Shown: one piece after another, positions 1 to 8,943 of the stretch
Numbering within the stretch: the first letter of the stretch is position 1
Layout: each line of letters starts with the position of its first letter
From: Limnohabitans sp.
Lineage (GTDB): Bacteria; Pseudomonadota; Gammaproteobacteria; Burkholderiales; Burkholderiaceae_C
Reading direction: 5' to 3'
Length of the DNA stretch: 32,168 bases
Assembly (NCBI GenBank): GCA_018882835.1
Contig: VERE01000033.1
Location: 1 to 32,168 of the forward strand
Made by a program: the position numbers and the translations under genes
Notes under the pieces: generated by a model
Databases searched by the model: none
Seen by the model: the letters and a program-made list of their open reading frames with translations, nothing else
What the model was told of the DNA's origin: nothing

Positions 1-615
1 CTCATCAGTGGTCGCCAAAGACCGACCACGGGGGCCATTTTTCTGAACGGCCAAACGATCGCAGGTTGCACCCCTTCAGAATTGCACCAGCGGGGACTGG
101 CGCGCAGCTTTCAGATCACCCATTTGTTTCCCAGCCTGACGGTGCTGGACAACATGCGCTGTGCCTTGATGCGCTCGTTCAAGATTGGCTTGTGCTTTTG
201 GCGTGCGCTGTCAAAGCATGCTGCGCTTGAACAAAAGGCCCAATTGCTTTTGACGCGATTGCAATTGACGTCTCACCAGAACACACTGGTGAAACACCTG
301 AGCTACGCCGATCAGCGAACCCTTGAATTGGGACTGGCATTGGCCGCAGACAGCACGCTGTTGCTTTTGGATGAACCCACTGCCGGCATGAGCCACAGCG
401 AATCGCGCCATGTGGTCCAGCTGATACGGCGCATGACCGAGGGCAAGACCCTGCTGCTGGTGGAACATGACATGGGTGTGGTGTTTGACCTGGCCGATCG
501 CATCGTTGTGCTGGTGGACGGGCGCATCGTGGCCAACGACACGCCCGAGGCCATTCGACGCAACCCCCTCGTGCGCGCAGCGTATTTGGGGTCTGCCCAG
601 CCCGAGGTGCCTTGA
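1..615 (+). CDS. livG: Branched-chain amino acid-type ABC transporter ATP-binding protein LivG (5' truncated by window)
   Basis: This is one of the two ATPases of a LivFGH M-type importer; it powers uptake of branched-chain amino acids or other small carboxylates at the inner membrane. The frame is open from base 1, so the gene begins outside the window. About 45-50 N-terminal residues including the Walker A loop are missing compared with the usual ~250 aa. Visible features are the segment just after Walker A (LISGRQRPTTG), the Q-loop region (ARSFQITHLFPSLTV), Walker B (LLLLDEPTAGM) and the switch histidine (LLVEHDMGVV). The ABC signature reads LSYADQRTLELG, where family members usually have LSYGEQR; the Gly to Ala and Glu to Asp changes are mild but unusual. 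The stop codon abuts the livF start with no gap. The permease and binding-protein genes presumably lie upstream. LivG rather than LivF is chosen from the C-terminal motifs and the position. Confidence 0.9.
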   Translation, partial: LISGRQRPTTGAIFLNGQTIAGCTPSELHQRGLARSFQITHLFPSLTVLDNMRCALMRSFKIGLCFWRALSKHAALEQKAQLLLTRLQLTSHQNTLVKHLSYADQRTLELGLALAADSTLLLLDEPTAGMSHSESRHVVQLIRRMTEGKTLLLVEHDMGVVFDLADRIVVLVDGRIVANDTPEAIRRNPLVRAAYLGSAQPEVP

Positions 616-1320
616 ATGTTGCGCGTTCAAGCACTTCATGCACAACAAGGCAACACGCCTGTTTTGCGCGGCGTGAGCCTGTGCGTTCACCCTGGGGAAA
701 TTGTTGCGTTGTTAGGGCGCAATGGTGCAGGGCGCTCGACGCTGGTGCAAGCCTTGATGGGAATGTGTCCTGCACAAGGCGAGGCGTCATGGCAAGGCGA
801 CGCATTGATGAACTGCGCCACCCATGAGATTGCCCGCAAGGGCATTGCCTATGTGGCCGAAGACCGTGCTGTTTTTCCGACCCTCACGGTGCATCAAAAC
901 CTGGTGTTGGGCTTGCCCCAGCATCAGGCTCGCCATGCCAAGCGTTGGCAGTTTGACGAGGTCTATGCGCTGTTCCCCATGCTGGCCCATCGGCAGCACA
1001 CCCGAGCCGCGGTGCTTTCGGGCGGGGAACAGCAAATGCTGGCCTTGGGAAGGGCTTTGATGGGCTCGCCGCAGTTGATGCTGATCGACGAACCTACCGA
1101 AGGTCTGTCCCCCCTGTTGGTCGAACGTGTGGCCCATTTGTTGGGCGTTTTGCGCCAATCGGGGGTCGCCGTCTTGCTGGTGGAACAAAACCTGCCGCTG
1201 GCCTTGTCCTTGGCCGACAGGGTGCTGGTCATGGGGCGTGGGCAAATCGTGTTTGAGGGGACGCCACAGGCTTTGCAAAACCAGCAAAATCTCCAAAAAG
1301 AATGGCTGGAGCCTTGGTGA
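616..1320 (+). CDS. livF: Branched-chain amino acid-type ABC transporter ATP-binding protein LivF
   Basis: This is the second ATPase of the importer, 234 aa, a normal length for LivF. Walker A is at residues 34-42 and reads GRNGAGRST: the invariant lysine is arginine (R40). The EDRAVFPTLTVHQNL stretch is typical of LivF, the ABC signature is LSGGEQQMLALGRAL, Walker B is LMLIDEPTEGLSP, and the H-loop area reads LLVEQNLPLAL (Q instead of His is normal for LivF). It starts immediately after the livG stop, so the two are translationally linked. Arginine in Walker A appears in some LivF-like proteins, so it need not inactivate the transporter. Being next to acyl-CoA catabolic genes suggests, by inference only, that the transported solute may be an acid degraded by this cluster rather than an amino acid. 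Confidence 0.92.
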   Translation: MLRVQALHAQQGNTPVLRGVSLCVHPGEIVALLGRNGAGRSTLVQALMGMCPAQGEASWQGDALMNCATHEIARKGIAYVAEDRAVFPTLTVHQNLVLGLPQHQARHAKRWQFDEVYALFPMLAHRQHTRAAVLSGGEQQMLALGRALMGSPQLMLIDEPTEGLSPLLVERVAHLLGVLRQSGVAVLLVEQNLPLALSLADRVLVMGRGQIVFEGTPQALQNQQNLQKEWLEPW

Positions 1321-1346
1321 CAACCCTCGGTCGGCTTCTGTTTTAT

Positions 1347-1377
1347 CGTTCTAAAATGAAAATAGAACGACCGTTCT
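1347..1377 (+). promoter_or_regulatory. Probable promoter -10 and TetR-type operator upstream of the hydratase/dehydrogenase gene
   Basis: The gap between livF and the next gene holds a perfect inverted repeat, AGAACG (1364-1369) and CGTTCT (1372-1377), separated by AC. A third copy of the half-site, CGTTCT, lies at 1347-1352. A -10-like TAAAAT is at 1352-1357, between the half-sites, with no convincing -35. Short palindromes of this GAACG-N2-CGTTC kind are typical of TetR/AcrR-family operators that control acyl-CoA genes. Function is inferred from layout only; no regulator gene is in the window. Confidence 0.5.
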
Positions 1378-1414
1378 TTTTTGTCGTTTGCCATTCTTTT
1401 TTCAAGGAATTCTC

Positions 1415-3523
1415 ATGAGTGCTGACTACACCGTTCAGGGCGATGTCGCCGTGATCGCCCTCAACAACCCACCTGTGAACGGGCTGGGGCTTTCCACGCG
1501 CCTGGGCATCATGGCTGGGCTGGAGAAAGCCATTGCCGATGACGCCATCAAGTCCATTGTGGTCACCGGCGCTGGCAAGGCATTCTCAGGCGGCGCCGAC
1601 ATCAAGGAATTCGGCTCTCCGAAGGCCATTCAAGACCCCAATCTCTTGAGCCTCATCCTGGCACTCGAAAACAGCCCCAAGCCCGCTGTGGCGGCAGTTC
1701 ACACCGTGGCCATGGGCGGCGGCCTGGAATTGGCGTTGGGCTGTCACTACCGAGTGGTGGCACCGGGTTGCAGCGTGGCGCTGCCCGAAGTCAAGATTGG
1801 CCTCATTCCCGGCGCAGGCGGCACTCAGCGCTTGCCGCGCGTGATCGGCGTCGAGCCTGCCCTGAACATGATTGTCAGCGGCGAGCCCATCAAGAGCGAA
1901 ATGCTGGCGATGCTGCCTGGCCAAAAGCTGTTCGACAAGCTGACCGCCTCCGCCGACTCCTTGATGGAAGAGGCCATTGCCTTTGCCCGCTCTGTGGCCG
2001 ATGTGCGCCCATTGCCCCGCGTGCGCGACTTGCCGTGCAAACACCCCATGGGCGATGCCTATTTTCAGTTTGCGCGCAACATGGTCAAGGGCATGTCTAA
2101 AAATTTCCCGGCGCCGGCCAAATGCGTGGATGCGGTTCAGGCCGCCACCAAGAAGAAATTCGACGACGGCATGGTGTACGAACGAGAGCTGTTCCTGGGT
2201 TTGATGGTCACCCCCGAATGCCGCGCACTGCGTCACTTGTTTGTCGCGCAGCGTGCGGCGTCCAAAATTCCGGATGTGCCCGACAACACCCCTGTGCGTG
2301 CCATCAAGTCGGTCGCTGTCATTGGCGCGGGGACCATGGGTGGCGGCATCTCGATGAATTTCCTGAACGCCGGCATCCCCGTCAAGATCCTGGAGATGAA
2401 GCAAGACGCTCTGGACCGTGGCATTGCGACCATCAAGAAGAACTACGAAGCCCAGGTCAAGAAGGGCAAACTCAAGGAAGACAAGTACAACGAGCGCATG
2501 GCCCTGCTGAGCACCACTCTCAGCTATGACGACATCAAAGATGCCGACATGGTGATCGAAGCCGTGTTTGAAGAAATGGGCGTTAAGGAAACGGTGTTCA
2601 AAAAGCTGGACGAAGTGATGAAGCCTGGTGCCATCCTGGCCTCCAACACCTCCACACTGGATGTGAACAAAATTGCCTCTTTCACCAAGCGCCCGCAAGA
2701 TGTCATTGGCACGCACTTTTTCAGCCCTGCCAACGTCATGAAGTTGCTGGAGGTCGTACGTGGCGAGAAAACCGCCAAAGACGTGCTGGCCACCGTCATG
2801 GCCATTGGCAAGAAGATCAAGAAAACCTGTGTGGTGTCTGGCGTCTGCGATGGCTTCATTGGCAACCGCATGATCGAGCAATACAGCCGTCAGGCAGGCT
2901 TCCTGCTCGAGGAAGGCTGCACCCCACAACAGGTGGACAAAGCGGTGGAACGCTTTGGTTTCGCCATGGGTCCCTTCCGCATGGGCGACCTGGCAGGCAA
3001 TGACATTGGCTGGGCCATTCGCAAGCGTCGCTACCAAGAAAAGCCACACATGAAATACAGCAAGACCGCTGACCTGTTGTGCGAACTTGGCCGCTATGGC
3101 CAAAAAACCGGCGCCGGCTGGTACGACTACCAAGCTGGCAAGCGCGACGCCATTCCCTCCAAGCTGGTCGAAGACATGATTGCCAAGCATCGCCAAGACC
3201 TGGGGATCACGCCGCGCAAGGTGTCAGACGAAGAAATCGTTCAGCGCCTGGTGTTCTCATTGGTGAACGAAGCCGCTCACATTCTGGAGGAGGGCATTGC
3301 CTCCAAGGCCAGTGACATCGACATGGTGTACCTGACGGGCTACGGCTTCCCCATGCACCGCGGTGGCCCCATGCTTTATGCAGACCAGGTTGGCTTGTTC
3401 AATGTGGCCCAAACCATGAGCCGTTTTGCCAAGAACCCCCTGGACGATGGCGCTTTCTGGCAGCCCGCACCTTTGCTGGCCCGTCTCGCGGCTGAAGGCA
3501 AGTCCTTCAACAACGTCAACTGA
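1415..3523 (+). CDS. Bifunctional enoyl-CoA hydratase / 3-hydroxyacyl-CoA dehydrogenase (FadB/FadJ-MFE1 type)
   Basis: The protein hydrates trans-2-enoyl-CoA and then oxidises the L-3-hydroxyacyl-CoA with NAD, the second and third steps of beta-oxidation in the cytosol. The 702-aa product starts at ATG 1415, preceded by AAGGAA (1404-1409); the frame is open to a TTG at 1388, but that has no good ribosome site. The N-terminal crotonase domain (about 10-190) has the oxyanion motifs [10 protein letters not shown] and [10 protein letters not shown] and both catalytic glutamates, E105 and E125 ([18 protein letters not shown]). The Rossmann domain begins near residue 300 ([10 protein letters not shown]), followed by SNTSTLDV and the catalytic histidine H434 in GTHFFSP. 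Two C-terminal dehydrogenase domains follow ([26 protein letters not shown]). The thiolase follows 20 bases later, an FadBA-like pair. The exact chain length or ring substrate cannot be read from the sequence. Confidence 0.93.
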   Translation: MSADYTVQGDVAVIALNNPPVNGLGLSTRLGIMAGLEKAIADDAIKSIVVTGAGKAFSGGADIKEFGSPKAIQDPNLLSLILALENSPKPAVAAVHTVAMGGGLELALGCHYRVVAPGCSVALPEVKIGLIPGAGGTQRLPRVIGVEPALNMIVSGEPIKSEMLAMLPGQKLFDKLTASADSLMEEAIAFARSVADVRPLPRVRDLPCKHPMGDAYFQFARNMVKGMSKNFPAPAKCVDAVQAATKKKFDDGMVYERELFLGLMVTPECRALRHLFVAQRAASKIPDVPDNTPVRAIKSVAVIGAGTMGGGISMNFLNAGIPVKILEMKQDALDRGIATIKKNYEAQVKKGKLKEDKYNERMALLSTTLSYDDIKDADMVIEAVFEEMGVKETVFKKLDEVMKPGAILASNTSTLDVNKIASFTKRPQDVIGTHFFSPANVMKLLEVVRGEKTAKDVLATVMAIGKKIKKTCVVSGVCDGFIGNRMIEQYSRQAGFLLEEGCTPQQVDKAVERFGFAMGPFRMGDLAGNDIGWAIRKRRYQEKPHMKYSKTADLLCELGRYGQKTGAGWYDYQAGKRDAIPSKLVEDMIAKHRQDLGITPRKVSDEEIVQRLVFSLVNEAAHILEEGIASKASDIDMVYLTGYGFPMHRGGPMLYADQVGLFNVAQTMSRFAKNPLDDGAFWQPAPLLARLAAEGKSFNNVN

Positions 3524-3543
3524 TTCACACCGAAGGACTTACC

Positions 3544-4719
3544 ATGACCAACGCAGTCATCGTCTCTACCGCACGCACCCCTCTGGCCAAGAGCTGGAAA
3601 GGCGCATTCAACATGACCCACGGCGCCACATTGGGTGGCCATGCCATCAAGCACGCCATTGCGCGTGCAGGCATTGATGCCGCCGAAATTGAAGACGTCA
3701 TCATGGGCTGCGCCAACCCTGAAGGGGCAACCGGCTGGAACATCGCGCGCCAATGCGCCTTGGCCGCAGGCATGCCCATCAGCGTCAGCGGCATGACCAT
3801 CAACCGCTTTTGCTCCTCGGGCTTACAAACCATTGCCCTGGCCGCGCAACGCATCATTGCAGGCGAGGGCAACGCTTACGTGGCCGGCGGCGTGGAAAGC
3901 ATTTCTTGCGTGCAGCAAGAAATGAACATGCACATGTTCCAGGACCCGGGCTTGCTGAAAAGCAAGCCTGAAATTTACTGGCCCATGCTGCAAACCGCCG
4001 AGCAAGTGGCCAAGCGCTACAACATCAGCCGCGATGTCATGGACGAGTACGGCGCTGGCAGCCAGCAAAAAGCCTGTGCCGCCCAAGCTGCAGGCAAATT
4101 CGACGACGAGATTGCGCCCATCACGGTGAAGGCAGGCGTGATTGACAAAGTCATGGGCCTGATGACCAAGGAGGTGACCGTCAGCCGCGACGAAGGAACC
4201 CGCGAAGGCACAACCAAAGAAGGCATCAGCAGTATCAAGCCAGCGATGCCCGGCGGCACCGTCAGTGCGGGCAATGCCAGCCAGTTCTCGGACGGCGCAG
4301 GCGCCTGTGTGATCATGAGCGAAGAAATGGCCAGCCGCAAAGGCCTCAAGCCCCTGGGGCGCTTCCTGGGCTTTGCCGTCGCAGGGTGCGAACCCGACGA
4401 AATGGGCATCGGCCCGGTGTTTGCCGTACCCAAGGTACTGTCGCGCCTCGGCCTGAGCGTGAACGACATTGACCTGTGGGAATTGAACGAAGCCTTTGCG
4501 GTGCAAGTGCTGTATTGCCGTGACAAGCTGGGCATTCCCGCCGACCGTCTGAATGTCAATGGCGGTGCCATCGCGCTGGGCCATCCCTACGGCGTGAGTG
4601 GTCAGCGTCTCACGGGCCATGCCCTGATTGAAGGCAAGCGCCGTGGCGCCAAGCGTGTCGCCGTGACCATGTGCATTGGTGGCGGCATGGGCGCTGCGGG
4701 CGTGTTTGAGGTTCTGTGA
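3544..4719 (+). CDS. Acetyl-CoA C-acyltransferase (thiolase, FadA-like)
   Basis: This thiolase cleaves 3-ketoacyl-CoA with CoA to release acetyl-CoA (or propionyl-CoA), the last step of beta-oxidation. At 391 aa it has the standard length. The nucleophilic cysteine is C90 in [12 protein letters not shown]; the histidine motif is [15 protein letters not shown] (most thiolases have GHPxGxSG, so Tyr at the x position is a mild variation); the second cysteine is in [21 protein letters not shown] lies just upstream of ATG 3544. It is 20 bases after the hydratase/dehydrogenase gene, so the two almost certainly form one transcript and probably a functional pair. A strong terminator hairpin follows 30 bases after its stop codon. 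Confidence 0.93.
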   Translation: MTNAVIVSTARTPLAKSWKGAFNMTHGATLGGHAIKHAIARAGIDAAEIEDVIMGCANPEGATGWNIARQCALAAGMPISVSGMTINRFCSSGLQTIALAAQRIIAGEGNAYVAGGVESISCVQQEMNMHMFQDPGLLKSKPEIYWPMLQTAEQVAKRYNISRDVMDEYGAGSQQKACAAQAAGKFDDEIAPITVKAGVIDKVMGLMTKEVTVSRDEGTREGTTKEGISSIKPAMPGGTVSAGNASQFSDGAGACVIMSEEMASRKGLKPLGRFLGFAVAGCEPDEMGIGPVFAVPKVLSRLGLSVNDIDLWELNEAFAVQVLYCRDKLGIPADRLNVNGGAIALGHPYGVSGQRLTGHALIEGKRRGAKRVAVTMCIGGGMGAAGVFEVL

Positions 4720-4749
4720 CCTCGCACTGAACATCACGCGTTGTCCCCG

Positions 4750-4788
4750 GCCCAGCAAAGCGCCAGAGTTTTGCTGGGCTCTTTTATT
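4750..4788 (+). terminator. Rho-independent terminator between the thiolase and the acyl-CoA dehydrogenase
   Basis: A perfect 10-bp stem, GCCCAGCAAA (4750-4759) with TTTGCTGGGC (4770-4779), has a 10-base loop and is followed by the T-rich tail TCTTTTATT (4780-4788). The GGAG ribosome site of the next gene begins two bases later (4790). Transcripts from the thiolase gene should therefore largely end here, and the dehydrogenase gene must depend on read-through or on a promoter that is not obvious. Confidence 0.8.
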
Positions 4789-4799
4789 CGGAGTCGTGC

Positions 4800-6638
4800 A
4801 TGCGTTTGCGCCCCACCGTTGATTTTTTACTGTACGACTGGCTCAAGGTCGAACAACTGCGTGAGCGTGCGCGCTACGCCGAGCACTCTCGCGAAACCTT
4901 TGATGCCGTGCTGGACACCTGCGAGCGTATAGCGCGCGAAAAATATGCGCCCTTCAACCGCACAGTGGACATTGAAGAGCCGCGCATGGAAGGCGACAAG
5001 GTCATCTTGCCGCAAGCAACCCATGATGCACACGAGGCGTATGCGGCCTCAGGCATGTTGAGCGCCGCGCAAGACTACGAGATAGGCGGCATGCAATTGC
5101 CTTTCAGCGTGGAATCAGCGGCCAACGCATTTTTTGCCTGCGCCTCCGTCAGCATTGGCGGCGGCCTGTTGACCGTTGGCAATGCCAATTTGCTGATGGC
5201 ACATGGCAGCGAGTTGCAAAAGAAAGTGTTCGCGCTGAATGAATTTTCAGGGCGTTGGGCCGGCACCATGTGCTTGAGCGAGCCGCAAGCGGGCTCTTCT
5301 CTGAGTGATGTGGCCACGCGGGCGGTTCCGGATGGCGATGATTTTGAGTCAGACCCGCTAGGTTCCCGCTATCGCCTCAAGGGCAACAAGATGTGGATCT
5401 CCACGGGGGAGCATGACCTGACGGAGAACATTGTTCACCTGGTCCTGGCCAAAATTCCGGGGCCCGATGGCAAGACCATCCCGGGCACCAAAGGCATTTC
5501 GCTTTTCATCGTGCCAAAGCAACTGGTGAATTCGCAAGGACAACTGACCGGCGAGCGAAACGATGTGGCCCTGGCTGGCCTGAACCACAAGTGCGGCTGG
5601 CGCGGCACAGTGAATACTTTGCTGAACTTTGGCGAGGGCAAATACAAAGTGCGGGGCGCCGGGCTGGACGGGCAGGGCAGTGGCGCCATTGGCTATTTGG
5701 TGGGTCACCCAGGCGAAGGCCTGCGATGCATGTTCCACATGATGAACGAAGCCCGCATCGGCGTGGGCCTTGCCGCCACCATGCTGGGTTTGGCCGGTTA
5801 CTATGCCTCGCTCGAGTATGCCCGCAACCGCCCGCAAGGCCGTCCGATGGGTCCCGCTGGCAAAGACGCCAGCCAACCCCCGGTGCGCATCATCGAGCAT
5901 GCCGACATCAAGCGCATGCTGCTGGCCCAAAAAACTTACGGCGAAGGCGCTTTGGCACTGGGTTTGTACTGCGCCCGACTGGTGGACGAGCAGCACACAG
6001 GCACGCCTGAACAAGCCAATGAGGCACGTCTGTTGCTCGAGGTTTTGACACCCATCGTCAAAAGCTGGCCCAGCGAATGGTGTCTGGAAGCCAACAGCCT
6101 GGCCATTCAAATTCATGGCGGCTACGGTTACACCCGCGATTTCCCGGTCGAGCAATATTGGCGAGACAACCGCCTGAACATGATTCACGAAGGCACCCAT
6201 GGTATTCAGGCCATGGATTTGCTGGGGCGCAAAGTCCTGATGGAGCAAGGCCAGGGTCTGAAGCTTCTGGCGGCACGGATGCAGGCAACAGCCCTGCGTG
6301 CACGCTCATGCGGCCCAGATTTGTCGCGCCACGCCGAAGCTTTGTTGTCCGCTCTGGATCAAGTGCAACAAACCACCCAGGCCGCCTGGCAGACCGAACA
6401 ACCCGTGGATGCCCTGGCCAATGCAGTGCCCTACATGCAGGCCTTTGGCCATACGGTGTTGTCGTGGATGTGGCTTGATGTGGCCATGGCGTCCGATGGC
6501 GCCTCCGCCGCCGATCAGGGACGCCGTGCCGCTTGCCGGTTCTTTTACCACTATGAACTTCCCAAAATTGGTGCCTGGCTGCAGGTGGTGGCCAACCGCG
6601 ACCGCACCTGTGCCGATGTGGCGGAAGACGCTTTTTAA
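4800..6638 (+). CDS. Acyl-CoA dehydrogenase, long form with C-terminal extension (DmdC-like)
   Basis: This FAD enzyme introduces the 2,3-double bond into an acyl-CoA and passes electrons to ETF. At 612 aa it is longer than the ~380-aa standard acyl-CoA dehydrogenases and matches the ~600-aa group with an extra C-terminal domain that includes 3-methylmercaptopropionyl-CoA dehydrogenase (DmdC) and many Burkholderiales relatives. Motifs include GTMCLSEPQAGSSLSD in the FAD/substrate region, GNKMWISTGEHD, AIQIHGGYGYTRDFPVEQYWRDNR, and the catalytic-base motif IHEGTHGIQAMDLLGRK with Glu at residue 464. ATG 4800 has GGAG at 4790-4793. It lies downstream of the terminator but on the same strand as the other steps of the spiral and 12 bases before the SDR. 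Substrate is unknown; DmdC activity should not be assumed. Confidence 0.9.
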   Translation: MRLRPTVDFLLYDWLKVEQLRERARYAEHSRETFDAVLDTCERIAREKYAPFNRTVDIEEPRMEGDKVILPQATHDAHEAYAASGMLSAAQDYEIGGMQLPFSVESAANAFFACASVSIGGGLLTVGNANLLMAHGSELQKKVFALNEFSGRWAGTMCLSEPQAGSSLSDVATRAVPDGDDFESDPLGSRYRLKGNKMWISTGEHDLTENIVHLVLAKIPGPDGKTIPGTKGISLFIVPKQLVNSQGQLTGERNDVALAGLNHKCGWRGTVNTLLNFGEGKYKVRGAGLDGQGSGAIGYLVGHPGEGLRCMFHMMNEARIGVGLAATMLGLAGYYASLEYARNRPQGRPMGPAGKDASQPPVRIIEHADIKRMLLAQKTYGEGALALGLYCARLVDEQHTGTPEQANEARLLLEVLTPIVKSWPSEWCLEANSLAIQIHGGYGYTRDFPVEQYWRDNRLNMIHEGTHGIQAMDLLGRKVLMEQGQGLKLLAARMQATALRARSCGPDLSRHAEALLSALDQVQQTTQAAWQTEQPVDALANAVPYMQAFGHTVLSWMWLDVAMASDGASAADQGRRAACRFFYHYELPKIGAWLQVVANRDRTCADVAEDAF

Positions 6639-6650
6639 CGGAGACATGGA

Positions 6651-7442
6651 ATGACCCGAACCCTGCAACAACTTTTCGACCTGCAAGGCAAGACCGCCCT
6701 GGTCACCGGCGGCTCCCGTGGCTTGGGCTTGCAAATGGCGCATGCCTTGGGAGAAGCGGGGGCGCATGTGCTGCTCAGTTCGCGCAAAGCTGCCGACCTG
6801 GAAGCTGCAGCCGCCGAGCTGAAGGCCGCAGGCATAAACGCCGATTGGATCGCGGCCGATTGCGGTCAGGAAGAGGACATCCATCGCCTGGGCGCAGAAA
6901 CCCTTCAGCGCCTGGGCCATGTGGACATTTTGGTGAACAACGCAGGCGCTGCCTGGGGTGCGCCCGCCGAAGAGCATCCCGTGGCTGCCTGGGACAAGGT
7001 CATGGACCTGAACATTCGCGGCTATTTCATCTTGAGCCAGTACCTGGCCAAGCATTCCATGATTCCGCGTCGCCAGGGCAGCATCATCAACATTGCCTCC
7101 ATTGCCGGGCTGGCTGGCAACCCTCGTGGCATGACCACCATTGCGTACAACACCTCCAAAGGCGCGGTGGTCAACTTTACCCGTGCGCTGGCGGCAGAGT
7201 GGGGCCCCCATCACATCCGGGTCAATGCCATTTGTCCCGGCTTCTTTCCCAGCAAGATGACCGCTGGCACTTTGAAAAACCTGGGTGAAGAACGCCTGGC
7301 CGCAGGCGCCCCTCTGGGACGCCTGGGCGATGACGAAGACCTCAAGGGCTTGTGTGTGTTGTATGCCTCGGATGCTGGCAAGCACATCACCGGTCAATGG
7401 CTGGCCGTCGATGGGGGTGTCAGTGTGGTCATGGGAGGCTGA
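6651..7442 (+). CDS. Short-chain dehydrogenase/reductase (SDR)
   Basis: This is a classical NAD(P)-dependent SDR of 263 aa that probably oxidises or reduces a hydroxyl/keto group of a pathway intermediate. The cofactor motif TGGSRGLG is at residues 19-26, NNAGA at about 96-100, and the catalytic set is S150, Y166 and K170 (YNTSK). The C-terminus ends with the family motif ITGQWLAVDGG. GGAG at 6640-6643 precedes ATG 6651, and the gene is 12 bases after the dehydrogenase gene and 5 bases before the thioesterase gene, so it is part of the same operon. It resembles gluconate 5-dehydrogenase-type SDRs, but such names carry little substrate information. Confidence 0.88.
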   Translation: MTRTLQQLFDLQGKTALVTGGSRGLGLQMAHALGEAGAHVLLSSRKAADLEAAAAELKAAGINADWIAADCGQEEDIHRLGAETLQRLGHVDILVNNAGAAWGAPAEEHPVAAWDKVMDLNIRGYFILSQYLAKHSMIPRRQGSIINIASIAGLAGNPRGMTTIAYNTSKGAVVNFTRALAAEWGPHHIRVNAICPGFFPSKMTAGTLKNLGEERLAAGAPLGRLGDDEDLKGLCVLYASDAGKHITGQWLAVDGGVSVVMGG

Positions 7443-7447
7443 ACAGG

Positions 7448-7891
7448 ATGAGTTCTGCCGAGACACCCGTGCCTGCTTTTGGCGTTCACATTCCCTTCGT
7501 CGAGTTGCTGGGTTTTCAAATGAAAAGCTTTGAGAACGGTGAGTCAGAAATTCACTTCACCCCCAAAAGTGAACACACCAACTCGTTTGCGGTGGCTCAT
7601 GGTGGCGCGGTGATGACCTTGCTTGATGTGTCCATGGCCACGGCCTCGCGCAGCGTGGACAAAAGCTTGGGCATTGTCACGATCGAGATGAAGACCAGCT
7701 TCATGCGTCCCGCCGCTGGGGCGCTGATCGCGCGCGGTACATTGAAACATCGCACCAAGACCCTGGCGTTTGCGGAATCGGCCATTTACGATGCCAGCAA
7801 CCAATTGTGCGCCCACGCCACCGGCACCTTTCGTTATGTCGTACGCCGCCCTGTGACGGCCGACGCTCCCGCCCAACTTTCCACCGACTGA
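7448..7891 (+). CDS. PaaI-type hotdog-fold acyl-CoA thioesterase
   Basis: The 147-aa protein is a single hotdog domain expected to hydrolyse acyl-CoA thioesters, possibly releasing CoA from dead-end intermediates. The key motif is AVAHGGAVMTLLD, with H51-G52-G53 at the start of the central helix and D60 as the likely catalytic acid; the later strand GIVTIEMKTSFMRPA is typical. ATG 7448 is chosen because GGAGG lies at 7434-7438; the same frame stays open upstream to 7352 but that part only overlaps the SDR gene and is not conserved-looking. The gene is 5 bases after the SDR stop and 23 bases before the reductase gene, within the operon. Confidence 0.86.
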   Translation: MSSAETPVPAFGVHIPFVELLGFQMKSFENGESEIHFTPKSEHTNSFAVAHGGAVMTLLDVSMATASRSVDKSLGIVTIEMKTSFMRPAAGALIARGTLKHRTKTLAFAESAIYDASNQLCAHATGTFRYVVRRPVTADAPAQLSTD

Positions 7892-7914
7892 TCTTTACCC
7901 GGAGACAACTGGCC

Positions 7915-8931
7915 ATGCCACAAAACCTGCAAATCCTTCTCGACAACCGCCCTCAAGGCGAAGCCACCGTCAACAACTTTCGCCTGGTGACCACAGAGAC
8001 AGCCCCTCTGCAAGAGGGACAAGTGCTGGTGCGCCACCATTACCTGAGCCTCGACCCCTACATGCGAGGCCGGATGAACGATGGCAAAAGCTATGCCCAA
8101 CCTCAACCCTTGGGCGAGGTCATGATCGGCGGCACCGTGGGCGTGGTGGAAGAGAGTCGCCATCCCAAGTTCAAAGTTGGCGACTCGGTGGTGGGCATGG
8201 GCGGCTGGCAACATTACAGCGTCGTGCAAGGCGATGCCCTGGGCATGCTGCGCAAAGTGGATACGACGCATGTGCCTCTGAGCCATTACCTGGGTGCCGT
8301 CGGCATGCCGGGGGTGACCGCCTGGTACGGCTTGGTGAAAATCATTGCACCCAAGGCGGGTGAGACCGTGACTGTCAGTGCCGCCAGCGGCGCTGTGGGC
8401 AGTGCCTACGGTGCCCTGGCCAAAGCCCGCGGCTGCCGCGTGGTGGGCATTGCCGGTGGCAAAGACAAGTGCGACTATGTGGTGAACGAACTGGGTTTCG
8501 ATGCTTGCATTGATTACAAGCAGCATGCGGATGCTGCTTCTTTGTCCAAAGCCTTGCGCGATGCTTGCCCCAACGGCATTGATGGCCATTTCGAAAACGT
8601 GGGCGGCAAAGTGCTGGATGCCGTGATGCTGCGCACCAATGCCTTTGCACGCATTGCGGTCTGCGGCATGATCGCTGGCTACGATGGCGCGCCCTTGCCC
8701 ATGGCTGTGCCCTCGCTGATTTTGATCAACCGCATGAAGATAGAAGGCTTCATCGTCAGCGAGCACATGGAAGTCTGGCCCGAGGCATTGCAAGAGCTTG
8801 GGCAATTGGTTGCGACAGGCAAATTACGCCCACGTGAGTCGGTGGCCCCCAATTTGGCCAGCGCACCCGAAGCTTTCCTGGGTTTGCTGAAAGGCAAGAA
8901 TTTTGGCAAGCAATTGGTCAAGCTGATCTGA
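7915..8931 (+). CDS. NADP-dependent oxidoreductase of the zinc-free MDR family (CurA/leukotriene B4 dehydrogenase-like)
   Basis: The 338-aa medium-chain reductase probably reduces an alkenal/one or enoyl double bond with NADPH. It carries the family hallmark SLDPYMRGRM (about residues 45-53), a GVVEES strand, KFKVGDSVVGMGGWQ, and the nucleotide-binding motif AASGAVGS (156-163). Zinc-ligand cysteines of alcohol dehydrogenases are absent. ATG 7915 has GGAG at 7901-7904; an upstream in-frame start at 7807 lies inside the thioesterase gene and is rejected. It belongs to the same run of closely spaced genes; its role may be saturation of an unsaturated side chain or detoxification of a reactive enone, which is an inference. 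Confidence 0.88.
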   Translation: MPQNLQILLDNRPQGEATVNNFRLVTTETAPLQEGQVLVRHHYLSLDPYMRGRMNDGKSYAQPQPLGEVMIGGTVGVVEESRHPKFKVGDSVVGMGGWQHYSVVQGDALGMLRKVDTTHVPLSHYLGAVGMPGVTAWYGLVKIIAPKAGETVTVSAASGAVGSAYGALAKARGCRVVGIAGGKDKCDYVVNELGFDACIDYKQHADAASLSKALRDACPNGIDGHFENVGGKVLDAVMLRTNAFARIAVCGMIAGYDGAPLPMAVPSLILINRMKIEGFIVSEHMEVWPEALQELGQLVATGKLRPRESVAPNLASAPEAFLGLLKGKNFGKQLVKLI

Positions 8932-8943
8932 GTGGACAGCGCC

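Noticed and set aside
1586..3196. 536-codon minus-strand frame opposite the hydratase/dehydrogenase gene
   Set aside because: It is an antisense shadow produced by GC-biased codon use; its His/Gly-rich product matches no family and the sense strand has clear catalytic motifs.
6306..7466. 386-codon minus-strand frame opposite the acyl-CoA dehydrogenase and SDR genes
   Set aside because: It spans two well-supported sense genes and their ribosome site and has no family motifs.
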